Positions 12,940 to 24,408 of a stretch of DNA of 64,000 bases are shown here, one piece after another (the stretch's first letter is position 1; the number at the start of each line of letters is the position of its first letter). The stretch covers positions 27,431,488 through 27,495,487 of the forward strand of contig NC_041806.1 of assembly GCF_900964775.1 (NCBI RefSeq), in the 5' to 3' direction. The notes under the pieces are model-generated. The model was not told where the DNA came from, did not search any database, and was given only the letters and a program-made list of their open reading frames with translations. The position numbers and the translations under genes were made by a program. This DNA is from Scleropages formosus. Its lineage: Eukaryota > Chordata > Actinopteri > Osteoglossiformes > Osteoglossidae.

Positions 12940-13135
12940 GCTCTTCCATGTCTGCATGGGTTTCCTCTTGGTGTTCCCACAGGTCTTAAATATGTGTTTC
13001 AAGTTAGTTCGTAAAATGCCTATAGTTTGTGCATGGTTACACTGTGATGGACTGGTGTATTCCTTCTAGCCTAACATCCAATGATTCTGGGATAGGCTCC
13101 AGAATGTCGCGCCACCAACAACGACAAGTGCTTAA
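12940..13135 (+). mobile_element. Decayed SINE (family C-related body)
   Basis: The sequence retains 'tctgcatgggtttcctc', 'gtgatggactggtgt', 'gggataggctccagaatg' and 'aacgacaagtgcttaatgaa'. This order is typical of old vertebrate tRNA-SINE bodies. The tRNA head is missing. Confidence 0.65.
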
Positions 13136-14492
13136 TGAAATTTAGTGTTTAATGCATGCAGTTCCATTTCCCTAATAGCCCCATGTCTCCGTGTAACAAT
13201 TTGGAAGAAAGTCTCTGTTGAATATATAAGCTCTCTAATAAGCTTTTTGAAAAGTGCTGTTACTCCAGATATGTACACCCAATACTCAGAACACCTATGT
13301 ACTAGAAAGCACAAAGTGAAGAGTACAGCAGTACAATCAGTACCCTTCCTAGGTGTTAAACCAGTAACCTTTTGACCATAAGTCAATGTCCTTAACCATT
13401 TTACTACCTACTGATATAGTAGATCATAAAGTTCATGGTTTAAAGCAGTTTTTTGAGACATGGCCATACTCTCAGATGTACTCAGGCTTGCTCATTCTCT
13501 ACTGACTTTACTTACTCATTCAGACACTGGGAGGAGGCTATCAGCAGTTTAAGAATGCACTAATAATGCAATGGGTCCCCAAAATGAATGGCTTATTTCA
13601 TTGTATATTCGGGTGTTTAGCAAGTGGACAGGCATGTGTAGAAAAATCTGAATGTTGAAAAAATGTACTGTCCCGGATCTTGGGTTCAGCATTCTTAATC
13701 AGAAAAGAATGCAATGGTACCTTCAGCTGCACTTTGATGTAGAACTGGTCTGTGGTTTTTGATATGACAAGAAAAGCTGAATTCAGTTAAGAAGGTATGT
13801 GAAGAAAATCCTCACTGCATTGCACCTAGAGAACTATAAAAAATTAAAAAAAAAAAAAAAACAAATACCTCCTCCCACTGCAAAAGCACATGGCAACACA
13901 TGTTTTTCCTACTTGGTCTCAAAGAAATGTCTGTAAAGTCTGTCTGCCGAAGTGGGGGTGGAACTGGAGGTAGTAAGAGAGCGACATTGTGCATGCAAGG
14001 CAGGGATTATCGGCACTGAGGGAAGTGTTTGAAGCTGAGTGGAGCGTTTCTCTTCTTTGTCTTTCATGGCTGGGCTTGGCTCAGATAGCCCATATCCCGC
14101 AGTGTGATTGTTCAGCCCATGTGTGCTGCTGGGCTGCTCTGCTGCAAGCTACAATCAGGTCCCTGACAGGAGATTCCCTTTAATCAATGTCCACGCTAAC
14201 TCCCATCCCTGCATACATTACCTTCAGTGCCGTTGCTTCATTATATTCCCAGCTAAAGTGAATACACTTGAAAAAAAGTTAGTCTTCGCCTGCTGCTGAA
14301 TGGACAGGAAGAATTTGGCTGTGTAAATACTTTTATTCACAATTAGTGTCTCTTTAGTGCAAAAGCTTGAAACACACTTTCAGTGTAAGAAAGACCTGAG
14401 GTATGATCAGCAAAAGATAGTTATATACTTATTAATTAGATATATATTAGTTACATAAAATGATATAATCATATGTCAAGAATAATTAGATG
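13136..14492. other. Gene-free spacer
   Basis: I see no gene or clear repeat. Confidence 0.45.
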
Positions 14493-14668
14493 TTCTAGTG
14501 GTTACAGCTGCTGCCATTGGATCTGAAGGTTGTTTCCAATCTAAAAAGGTACTTACCCTAAATTGCCCCAGTAAAATTACCCTGCTGTATAAATGGGTAG
14601 ATAATTGTAGAGATCTTAACATTGTAAGTTGTTTTGGAGAAAAGTGTCAGCTAAATGAAAAAATGCAT
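14493..14668 (+). mobile_element. SINE family B, plus strand
   Basis: The head 'agtggttacagctgctgcc', the middle 'ccagtaaaattaccctgctg', and the tail 'gttttggagaaaagtgtcag' match the reverse complement of 9606-9822. Confidence 0.8.
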
Positions 14669-16240
14669 TATTGTTATAAAATCGCTATCTGAGGTGGTCA
14701 AATTTATTAATAGAATTGTTCATTTTCAATCTCTTCTTCATCTACAACAGCACATATGTTAAAATGAGCACTTCTTGATGAAAGTAGAAAAAATGGATTG
14801 GATTTGCTGTTATGTGCATTGCTTTTCAGTTTGTTGATGAATGCTTCAATTTCAGAAGCCCTTAGTTACAGTACAATGGGACATAGACAAACACATCTCC
14901 GCACAAAGCAGGCGAGACCTTGAACACTTGAAGAGCAAGAGTCTTGTAGGGGATATGCAGATGGATTTTTTTTCTTTTTCTCATTTTGTATTACATAGCT
15001 TTTTTACAAGAAGGACTGAAAATAAAAGGGGTTTGCGAACAGTACCTTTTAGCCCGTGTTGTAGACATTCGCTTTGTGATACTGCCTCCTACTGTCAGAA
15101 CATTTCGCACAAGCAATGGATGACTGAATGACTGACTGACTGAATTAATTAATTAATTTTAATTAAATGTTCAGGTGTTGTGTGAATAGCAGGAAGTAAT
15201 CAAAATGTGACCATATGCAACTATAATGCCATTCTATGAAATATTGTACATAGAGATTGGGAAAATACACTGGACAGTCCAAACATTGTCGTCTGACTCA
15301 GAATGACTAATGTAACGGTGCTGGGGGTAAATATTTGTAAATGGTTTGTTTTTGTAGATAGTCCTGTGTGCTTCTAGTGTGGCTCTTGCTGACTGGCCCT
15401 TCATTTTTTGAAAATATTCTGTCTAAAGGATCTTTTTGTCCAAATTGCTACTTGTAGAAAACCACAAAGCACATTTATTGTGAAAAGAAACAAAGGATAT
15501 TTTCAGACTGCAATTTGCTGACCTGCTCTTGCATTACTACGATGCACAAAGTAATGCAAGTCTCTTTATGGTCTGGTGGTATTGTATGGTTCAACAGGTA
15601 TGTTTCTTCAAAATGAATTTGATACAAACTGACCACTCTCAAGGTTTTACAGTGAGGCACCAGTCTAGAAGGTGTCACTTTATTCACACCACCCCTCTGC
15701 AATGATGTCTATTTTGCTGTTACGCAGGCAGTTTACAGCTTTCTAGTTCAACTTTTGTAGGAAATTAAGTTGACTGTCAAATGCTCAAGTTTCAAGAGAA
15801 TATCAAACCGCTTGTCCTTCCTGTCTTCCTACCACACCTGCCCCAAATGAAGGGCCTAATTATCTATACAGTTATGAATGTGCACCCTAATGTACTGTAC
15901 AAATTATTCAAATGTATTAATTTTATATTTGCTTATGTATTTGTACTTGTGGTTTGCATAAATGACAACCAAAAACCAAATCAGAAAATTAAAATAAACA
16001 AATAAATAATCATAACACTGAAATAAATCCACAGTCACATAGGTATTGGGTGATAATTACCATAAGTACACACAGATGAGTAGAGCACATAAAGTTTTGA
16101 TTTAACAGTAACCCAGCAAATATAAGTAGAGTTTACCACACCTGAAAAGTCTATCGGAAGCCTTTTTTTTTAAATATCTTTACAGTCAGCATTGTAGAGT
16201 TGCCTTGTTTTCAATGAAGTATCCTTGCTTCACCCTTTTT
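14669..16240. other. Gene-free spacer
   Basis: AT-rich and without recognised genes. Confidence 0.45.
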
Positions 16241-16249
16241 GCACGAGGT

Positions 16250-16513
16250 GCCCTCTGGAAACGTGGGCGGGTTAATTCGACTGACGTATCGTTACGTCAC
16301 ACGTTTACGGAAGTTGGACAATCTGAGTCCACCGACGACTCCGGTAGCCCAGCGGTGGCAGGTATCGCCTCCTTCCATCTTCTTCTGTAAATTCAGCAAA
16401 GAACATTTATGAATTTTCATAAATAAACGCGCGTCAGATATGTTTCAAGTTTAGCAGCTACTGGATAGGAACAAAGAGTTTGTTTCGGTGCAGTGTATAT
16501 CGTTTACGTAGCG
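16250..16513 (+). promoter_or_regulatory. Probable promoter and first non-coding exon of the methyltransferase gene
   Basis: CpG density rises sharply here. A GC box (GGGCGGG near 16266), paired CRE-like sites (TGACGTA and TTACGTCA near 16281-16298) and an ETS-like ACGGAAGT lie together. A good splice donor, GCG|GTGAGTG, follows at 16513/16514. The next gene on this strand begins its ATG at 18091, in an exon that seems to have its own upstream acceptor. A 5' untranslated exon here is therefore plausible, but I cannot see a transcript. Confidence 0.45.
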
Positions 16514-17173
16514 GTGAGTGTTGTTGAGTCAGTTTCGGCCGCAGATTTAATTATTCTAAACCTGATCCGAAACCATGCGACAGTGCCACACGAGGGTCAG
16601 CACATTAATTGATTAAAACGTCGCTAGTATCATTAATCGAGGCGATTTAAGCAGAGACACTTAAAACCGAGTTGATTACAGGAAAATATGGTACATAAGG
16701 TATACTAGTAGTCTATCCGGCTGATGATGTAGACTAGTCAATCTTTCTAGTAGTAGTTGTTGTAGTGTAGCTCGGTTCTGCCGTTCTCTCGTTTATTAAT
16801 TAATAGAGTTAACAGGAAAAACATCAGATCAGTTTTAATCCCGTTCCTTTTTGTGACACGTTAAGCTTGTCTTGTCCTCCAGGTTTTTTTTTTTTTTTTT
16901 TTTTATCCCTTCTGATTTGGTGCTCGAGCACTGCATTTTACATGGCACAATGGAATTCGTGTTAAACTATTGATAAGGCATTAGATGTTTCCTAAGACAA
17001 GGGAAACAGGTGGTAGTTGCCCACAATATTCATATTGCATTAAAGCGGGGGGTTCGGGGGTAAAACAGTTTTATCTTAATCATGTGATTTACTTTGCATG
17101 AATCAACAAATGAATGCAGTCTGATGTATCTTATTAAAAATTTAAATGTAGCATCAAATTTCCATATTTTTTT

Positions 17174-17352
17174 TAGCTGATGCTTTTCTCCAAAGCAACT
17201 TACAATTATTTACCCATTTATACACAGGGTAATTTTATTAGAGCGATTTTAGGGTAAGTACCTTGCTCAAGGGTACTCTGTTTGGAGGTGTGAATTGAAC
17301 CTGCAACCTTTAGGTCAAAAGGCAGTAGCTCGAACCTCTAGGCTACCAGCTG
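17174..17352 (-). mobile_element. SINE family B, minus strand
   Basis: The tail 'gcttttctccaaagcaac' is on the left, the middle is 'tttacccatttatac', and the head-side 'cctgcaacctttaggtc' is on the right. Confidence 0.78.
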
Positions 17353-17789
17353 TTCGGGCGTTCCCTTTTTTGATGTATAGATGTAAAAGTAATTTGTCAG
17401 TTTGCTAACACTTCTGAGTTTGAAGCGGTATGTTCTTTGAAATAGAGTGACATAGCTGTTTTTAGTGTAATACATGGCAATCTTTGCTTGCATGGTCTAC
17501 ATAGGTGTGGCTTCCTGCAGTCCTTTCTTTAATTTCCTGTGTGTCAACATTTGCACAGTACAGATAACATGTACATGTTGTAAATTGACTCTTACTTTGG
17601 CCCAATATTTTCTTATACTTTATTTTATTCTCTTGTGTGGTTCGGCCTTGACATGTGCTGAACAGCCCAACAGCAGAAGGCAGTGGAAGTTGCAGCATGT
17701 GAACAAGTGGGAGATGTATCATAGTTAGAAAGAATTTATTATATCTTTAAATTACAAAACAGTCTTTACATTGTATGTTTTTATCTTTT

Positions 17790-17928
17790 ATTAGCCCACT
17801 CTACTTTTATTATCTGTGTCTTGTCACTGTCATTCTGTCTGTGCTGTGGAATTTTCTGTCACCAGGATGAATTCCTTGTATGTGTAAACACACTTGGCAA
17901 TAAAGCTCATTCATTCATTAAAGAGGTG
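17790..17928 (+). mobile_element. LINE 3'-tail-like fragment
   Basis: It ends 'cttggcaataaagctcattc' followed by ATTC repeats, the usual form of a 5'-truncated fish LINE 3' end. No coding part is left. Confidence 0.45.
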
Positions 17929-18090
17929 TGTCCAGTTTGTCTTTTGCTCCTGTATCACCCATATTATCATTTGATTCTTTGAAGATGCTAACCATCCAAT
18001 CTACTTGCCCTAGGTAACTGGGCATTGGAAGGACCATCCTCATGATTTGCTGAGTCACTGTGTAGTCCTGAAGTGAGAGGAGACCCCACC

Positions 18091-21000
18091 ATGACTCACA
18101 GGCTCTTTGAAGACAAACACCATGCCTCTATCTACCAGCAGTACCGCTTTGTCCCTCCTGTTGAGGTCAAGAACCTGATCCTTCAGTACTTGGATGAGAA
18201 GGTAAACGTCAGTGAATGGCTTTACATTTAGTGTGTGTGTGTGTGTATATTTATTTTTTTTAAAATCTTTTTAAAATAACATGTTGAAAATAAGCAATAC
18301 GGTTACATTAAAAAAATATATATTTTTTTCTTTTATCCATGATGCCACATGATACAGAGAGTATAGTACAGAATATTATAATGTATGTTTTTGGTCTTGA
18401 TTTGCAGATAATGAAAATCAATATTTATTCATTCTACACGTGTAAGCAATGGATACGCATGAATTGCACAGCCTGAGCAGAGAGCAATATTAGTGTTAAG
18501 GTGTACAGGTTTGGTTGTAGGCATGTACTTTAACAAATACATACTTACAAGTGTGATCACTAAAGTTGGTATTAGAGAATATGGTCAAGAAACAGGATGA
18601 TGGTTAGTGTTTGTTCTTTGCATAATACATTAACCGTGCAGTGACTGTATTATTAATTGCCTTAATAGGGAGGTAACTCCAAAGGTCATAATTGTATTTT
18701 TGAAAAATTCAGGGGTGGAATTTGGTTTGGATTTGATAAAAAATGGGTTGTTCAGTATTTTAATAAAGGTATAAAAGTATTCTCAGGTTAAAACACAATT
18801 CTGTTGAAAACTTTCCTTACTCATTGTAAAGCTGAATACATGTATGTACTTAAGACATTTAACCGTTTTTATTCTACTTAGAGAATAAATAGAATAAAGT
18901 TAGTAAGTTATGACCCTCTAAATGTCCTTCTAAAACGTTTGCTTCTCAGTGATAACACGAAGTGAAAAAGTGAAAATGTTCAGATTAAATTTAATTCCAA
19001 ATCAATATTATTGTGAATGTACAAAAGTGCCAAAAATGTACCATACTATACAACATAATTGTTTGCACACATATGCCCAGAGTCTTTTTCCCCTTCAGGT
19101 ATTACTCTAATTTTATGATGAATGCTCACACAAATTCAAATTTTTTAATGATATTTCTCCACTCTTGTGGTTCCTCTCCTACAGAAAGAACCACCCCATG
19201 TTCTTGCTGTAGACCTGGGCTGTGGAACAGGACAGAACACCCGGCTGCTGGCTCCTCACTTCCAGGAGGTGGTGGGAATTGATGTCAGTGAGAACCAGAT
19301 TTCTGAGGCCAATGCCGTGCCGGGCTTCCCCAATGTCACCTATAGGTGAGCTTTACCACACACTCTAAATGGTGGAGTACTCAGTGTGCAGAAGTTTTAA
19401 TAAAAACCTTATTTCATATAGTCCATTATTATCCATTTCTTTTATCATTGTAATTTTTAAATCACTTCATCTTAATTTTAGCTGAATGTACTTTGATTCT
19501 CTGAAAGAGTAGTGTTTTGTATGGGTGCTATTTACTCCACATTCTGTTCAAAATTTTTTAGTAAAGTATTCCATAAAAACCTAAAAAAAAATGTTTCAAG
19601 TCTAATTTAGTATTTCATTAATGAGAAAAAAAATAAACTTAGCTTTATCTATCTATCTATCTTTCTATCTATCTATGGTCAAAAACAGATTTTTAGCAAT
19701 ATAGGGCAAACTTTAAGCTGTAAAATTGGATTCGTGTAGCGAAAGTTTAACATCTGCATCGTCGATGTTCGTCAAATCCACTGATGTGGGCGTGTACGTG
19801 GGGTAGCAATCCAGCAGATGTTTTGCAGTTTGTTGCTGCTCTCTGCATGGGCATCCAGGGCTGTCTGCTAGTCCCAATTTGTATGTGTGCCCTAAATCGG
19901 CCGTGCCCAGTGCGTTAACTTTGCTTAAATATTATACTACTAAGTACAAGCAATCAAATTAATGCTGTTCTTTGTAATTCATTTGCCATTTTTATCAGCT
20001 AGTGTATATATGTAAAAGAAAAAAATCAATACGAATAGAAACACAAAACTCACTAATGTAGGGTTGGAACTGCAGAGGAACTGCCATTCCAGGATGGGTC
20101 CGTAGACCTGCTGACTGCAGCCTCAGCTGCCCACTGGTTCAACCAAGATAAATTCTTGAAAGAGGCGAGTAGAACTCTGAAACCTCGAGGCTGTATTGCC
20201 CTGCTGAGCTACACGGATGCCTTGAAATTTCATTACAGCTCTGCTGGAGACACACTAAACTCTATCTATGAGGAGGTAAGGAATCAAGTCATTTTCACTC
20301 TAGCATGTACCTCATTTGCCTGAATAATCTCTTACTGATGGATTGCCAATTAACAACCTGTGCACTTTAACATTATTGCAAATCTTTAGCAAATAGTGTA
20401 ATGGTTACCCAGACATGTAACAGGAACATTGTCAATTCAAGCCTTGAACCTGAATTCTGTTGTATTACCTTTGACCATGTTACTGCCCGCATTTACGTCA
20501 GTGAAAATGCCCAACGATAAACAACAATTTTTAAAGGAAAATTTTATAGCTGAGGATAAAGTTGACTGGGGTTTTAAGTCTTCTGGATGAGACTGTGTCG
20601 TGTGGGACACTGGTTCCGACGTTTCGCTTCCCCTGTTGGAAGCATCTTCAGGGAGCTTCCACATCTTGTTAAGGCCGGATGTGAACTGGAGTGATGAGAG
20701 TGGGTGTATTTATGGACGGGGTCGGGTTCGGGGGTCGTAGCGGGTGGTCCCATTGGGTGGTGTCCCTGCTGTGTTTTCCACCTGCACTGTATCTTTCTAG
20801 TTATTGGTCGGCTCGTTGATCTGAGCTTCCGTGTGAGATAGTCGGGTCGTCGTGGGTCTGGAATAAAGATTCGAAATGAGGGGTGTCCAGGACCTGAAGA
20901 TGCTTCCAACAGGGGAAGCAAAACGTCAGAACCAGTGTCCTACACGACGCGGTCTCATCCAGAATACTTAAAACCCCAGTCAGTTGACACTAGCCGCCGA

Positions 21001-22071
21001 AGCCTATGTGTTTTGAGGATAAAGTTTTTCAATCACTGCTGAACAAAACATAGTTTTTGAAGTCAAAATGCATTATAAACTGTTAGACATTTTAATAGGG
21101 GAGCTAATAACATTTACTGATGACCTTTCCAGATGAAGAATATCCTGCTGCCGTATGCCAGCCCACAGGTGGCAGTTGTAAACAGTAAGCTGCAGGCTAT
21201 GTATGATGCCATCCCTTTCCGTGACAAAAAGAGGTAAAATTAAACTTGGTATTTGTTCAGATTTCTTCCCTGTTTGGACATTAGCCATAGCTAATACTGG
21301 CAACCTTGGAAATTAGTAGTCAATTTTGTATAGCCACAGTTTTTTCTTTATTCAATAGGTCAGATTAATCATGTCATGTACACCTGCTCACCTGTGAATA
21401 CTGTATTTATATTCTTCCGTTATATAAGTGGTCATATTAGGAAAATTCACACTTATGAGCACTCATATGTATTTTAAAATGAATGAAACCTATGAATTGC
21501 ACTAAGGTTTTCATAGCATACAACATGTATATAGTGATGAAATATGAATTAATAAACTAATTTACGTACGTTTTTATGCCAGGAAAACCTTTGTACACAC
21601 ACACAGATTAATTACTGCTTACTGAAAATTACTTCTCTTTTTTGTAAGGATTGAGAACATCCCAGACAAGCTGAATATCTCAGTGAGTGATGTATGTGGG
21701 TTCATTGAAACCTTCTCCTACTACCAGGCTTACCAGAGAGCAAACCCAGAGGCAGGTCAAGCCCTGCTCAGGAACACACAAACCAGGTAACCCCATTGTA
21801 TGCGGTCACACAGACCAGTTTATATTGGGAAATTTGCACTTTTTTCCACAATGCTAGATAACATTGCATACCTTAGTACTCCACATAGCCCACTTAATGT
21901 CTTCACACATAAGTTAAGTATAAACAGACTAGGTATTCTTGGTAGATATGTCCTTATAATGGTCTTGTTCTGTGTTTTAGGTTTCTTAAGGCAATGGATG
22001 TTTCATCCCCTGAAACTAAGATAGAAATGGAAATGGGGTACTTCTGTGTATTGGCATGCAAGCCTCAGTAG
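18091..22071 (+). CDS. SAM-dependent methyltransferase, copy 1 (DDB_G0268948-like)
   Basis: Six coding exons are 18091-18201, 19185-19345, 20062-20275, 21133-21233, 21649-21786 and 21981-22071. All introns are GT/AG, and the total is 816 nt, or 271 aa plus stop, the usual size for this family. Residues 46-54 read VDLGCGTGQ (SAM motif I). Asp70 in GIDVS is the acidic residue expected to hold the SAM ribose. SAAHWF (about 112-117) is the family's signature after motif III. There is no signal peptide or membrane segment, so it is probably cytosolic. The fold is class I Rossmann, related to yeast TMT1/CRG1-type enzymes; the fish substrate is not known to me. The ATG is chosen because it opens MTHRLFEDKHH, shared with copy 2. 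SINE and LINE fragments lie upstream, and a Penelope-like inverted element lies in intron 3. Confidence 0.93.
20555..20995. mobile_element. Inverted-arm element, Penelope-like, in intron 3
   Basis: Two arms of about 90 bp (about 20561-20655 and about 20890-20990) are reverse complements of each other around a core of about 240 bp. Both arms contain CTGAAGATGCTTCCAACAGG followed by GGAAGC and then GAAAC (AAAAC in the right arm). This has the layout of a minimal hammerhead ribozyme: CUGANGA, stem II, GAAA. Such motifs are known from Penelope-like retroelements. The assignment rests on the motif and the inverted-arm layout, because no reverse transcriptase is left. Confidence 0.5.
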
Positions 22072-22653
22072 AGAGTTTGAGAGAGCAGGCAGATATGTAT
22101 AATGCATTTGCTTTTCTATCGAATGCCTTCAACTGTATGACCAGATATTCTCGTTTTGATTCCAATAATTCTGTTCCTTAGACTATTTAAAATCAAATAC
22201 ACATTTTGTGGATTATAATTCTATAAATTGTTCAGAGATTATTATTTAATAATTTGATAAACATTTGAATGTTAAATTAGGAAGTTTTACATTTGATTTT
22301 TTTGAGAAAATAACATTTTGAAATAATTAAATCAGTTAATTTTTCTATAAAATTACAAAACATGCCTTGTTTAAGACTCATTTGAGTATTATCAGATTTT
22401 CAGATGAACAGCTGTGTCAAAATTTAGTTTTCATTTATCACATTAATGCTGATGTCAGGTAGTTTAGTCTTTTAACTCTATTCACGCCTTATTGTAAATG
22501 CACATTTCTGACCTTTAAGAGTTAGTCTAAGAATGACATCTCACAATTTGTCACCATGTTAAGTTCAATGCAACTGTTATGACGGTAAGTATATACAGTA
22601 CTGTAAAGTGAACACTAAATTTGTAAATGTTGAACGCAAACCTGAAGTTATTC

Positions 22654-22659
22654 AATAAA
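22654..22659 (+). terminator. Candidate polyadenylation signal, methyltransferase copy 1
   Basis: AATAAA lies 583 bp after the stop codon on the gene's strand. Other A-rich stretches nearby make the choice uncertain. Confidence 0.35.
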
Positions 22660-23099
22660 AATCAGTGAATGGAAACCTTGTCAGTAATTCTCCTTAAGAA
22701 TTGTACAAAATACAAGTTTGATTAGATTAACCAAACTATCTACCCAGTGAAGCAGATTGTTTTCTTTAATTGTCTTTTCAAGGTATAACTGTAATGAAAT
22801 TAAAAAAGTAAATAAAGTAGCTAAAAAACAAAATCTGCTTCCTAATTATGCAGTCATTAGTTGGTTAAATTAAATTACTGACCAGTCCTCATTGTATCCT
22901 TTTAAATGGTATAAAGGGGTTGCTCATGTGACTGTTTGCTAAGCTGGATGCTTAACTTTTAGCTCATCTCCAGACATCCACAATTTCGATATTTTCCCCA
23001 CTATACTGTTTTTTTTTTGTTTACAAGTGAGAAGTTTAAATGCTTCTTTTTTCTCTTCCCCCTCAACTTGCTGTCAGTAAGGAAATAGAATTAAAATAG

Positions 23100-23575
23100 A
23101 GCCAGCAGAGAAAAGACCGATGTAGACTGCACACCTGAAGACAGCAGTTATGGGTGCCTTTCAAGCATCTGATGAGGAAGAAGATTAGGGCTCTGGCCAC
23201 CTGTTCTGTTGTCAGCTCTACCAGTTCACCTTAGAAGTAGATTTGATGGCTTGGATGAAAAAGATGAGGAAAATATCTGGCCAAATATCATGTGGTCAAG
23301 TGAGCCAAGTGAGCACTATGAAAGATATGAGAGGTGTGAAGGCTCAAATCACAAAGCTGGATCAGCTTGACTATATCAATGCTGAACTAAAGAAACATTT
23401 CTTCTCCATTGTAGCTATGAAACTAAAACTCATCATGTTAACCAATTGTTTGAATAATTTTGAAAATCATATTGTCTGCATTAAACACTTGCTGTCAGCT
23501 TTGGAGGGTTTGCAGGAGTCAACCACTCAACCAATAGCCATGAATCTGGACAGAATGGACTAAACTGTCAGAATG
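23100..23575 (+). pseudogene. Intronless coding remnant of unknown parent
   Basis: The last 106-codon frame (23243-23563) reads like a coiled-coil protein: ITKLDQLDYINAELKKHFF, then LTNCLNNFENHI and LLSALEGLQ. Just upstream, another frame reads acidic, protein-like sequence (TDVDCTPEDSSYG; DGLDEKDEENIW), so the reading frame has shifted at least once. There are no splice sites between these parts. It looks like a decayed retrocopy lying between the two methyltransferase genes. I do not recognise the source gene. Confidence 0.45.
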
Positions 23576-23890
23576 CTCTGAGAATTGTGAGGTTACTGGA
23601 GAATTCTCAAGGAAACACCTCTCAAAAAAGATCTTGTTTTTAGTTTACAGTTTTGGATTTCAGTTTTTGACATCTTTTATCTTTCTGCTTTTTTGCTTCT
23701 GATGGGTCATGTGTTCTTATTTTGATAATTTCACTGAACTATTGGGGTTACATTCTTCTTGCACTAGTTGAAGGTAAAACTGTTTAAAATTACTACCAGC
23801 AATGTTAACACAAGTTGGAGGAGGAAAAAAGAAATTTTGATTTTGCTAAAAATGTACCCACATTTGCCAAAAAAAAAGTGTGTGTGTGTA

Positions 23891-24190
23891 CAGTACTGTG
23901 CAGAAGTCTTAGGCACTTAGATGTTTCACAAAAATATTTGTTTTAGAGGGCTAATCTGGCAACACAGGGCACAAGGCTGGAGGGAACACACCCAGGACAG
24001 GATGCCAGTCCATCCCAAGGCACCCCAAGCTGGACTCGAACCTCAGACCTGCCAGAGAGCGGGACCCAGCCAAGCCCGCCACACCAAGCAGTTGTTGACG
24101 ATGGATGGTTACTAAGCTTTGTAGGAAGTTTAAGAGCATTATTTTTGGAAGCATTCTCCCCCCAAGTGCCTAAAATTTTGCACAGTACTG
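23891..24190. mobile_element. Non-autonomous Tc1/mariner element (MITE)
   Basis: The 300-bp unit begins CAGTACTGTGCAGAAGTC and ends with its inverted partner (TTTTGCACAGTACTG). It is flanked by TA on both sides, the Tc1/mariner target duplication. The terminal inverted repeats extend about 29 bp (to AGGCACTT). It carries no transposase and has been invaded by a SINE at 23947-24088. Confidence 0.85.
23947..24088 (-). mobile_element. SINE family A inside the MITE
   Basis: The body 'caacacagggcacaaggctg' through 'gactcgaacctcagacc' to the head 'agcccgccacacc' is present. The TG tail is absent. Confidence 0.85.
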
Positions 24191-24408
24191 TATATATTAA
24201 AATGTAATATTTTGCACACATCCTCTGGTTTTCACCTGCAGTTCAATCTGGAACATCTGCACAGTAAACATTCAAATGTAAGTAAGGGGTTAAATAGTTC
24301 AACAGCAGCTCTAGTTCACTTCCTTCAGGTAATGATTTGCAAGGCTGTGTGAGGCAAATTGTAATGGTTTGCTGAGTCAGTGTACTACTGAAGTACAAAG
24401 AAGAAATC

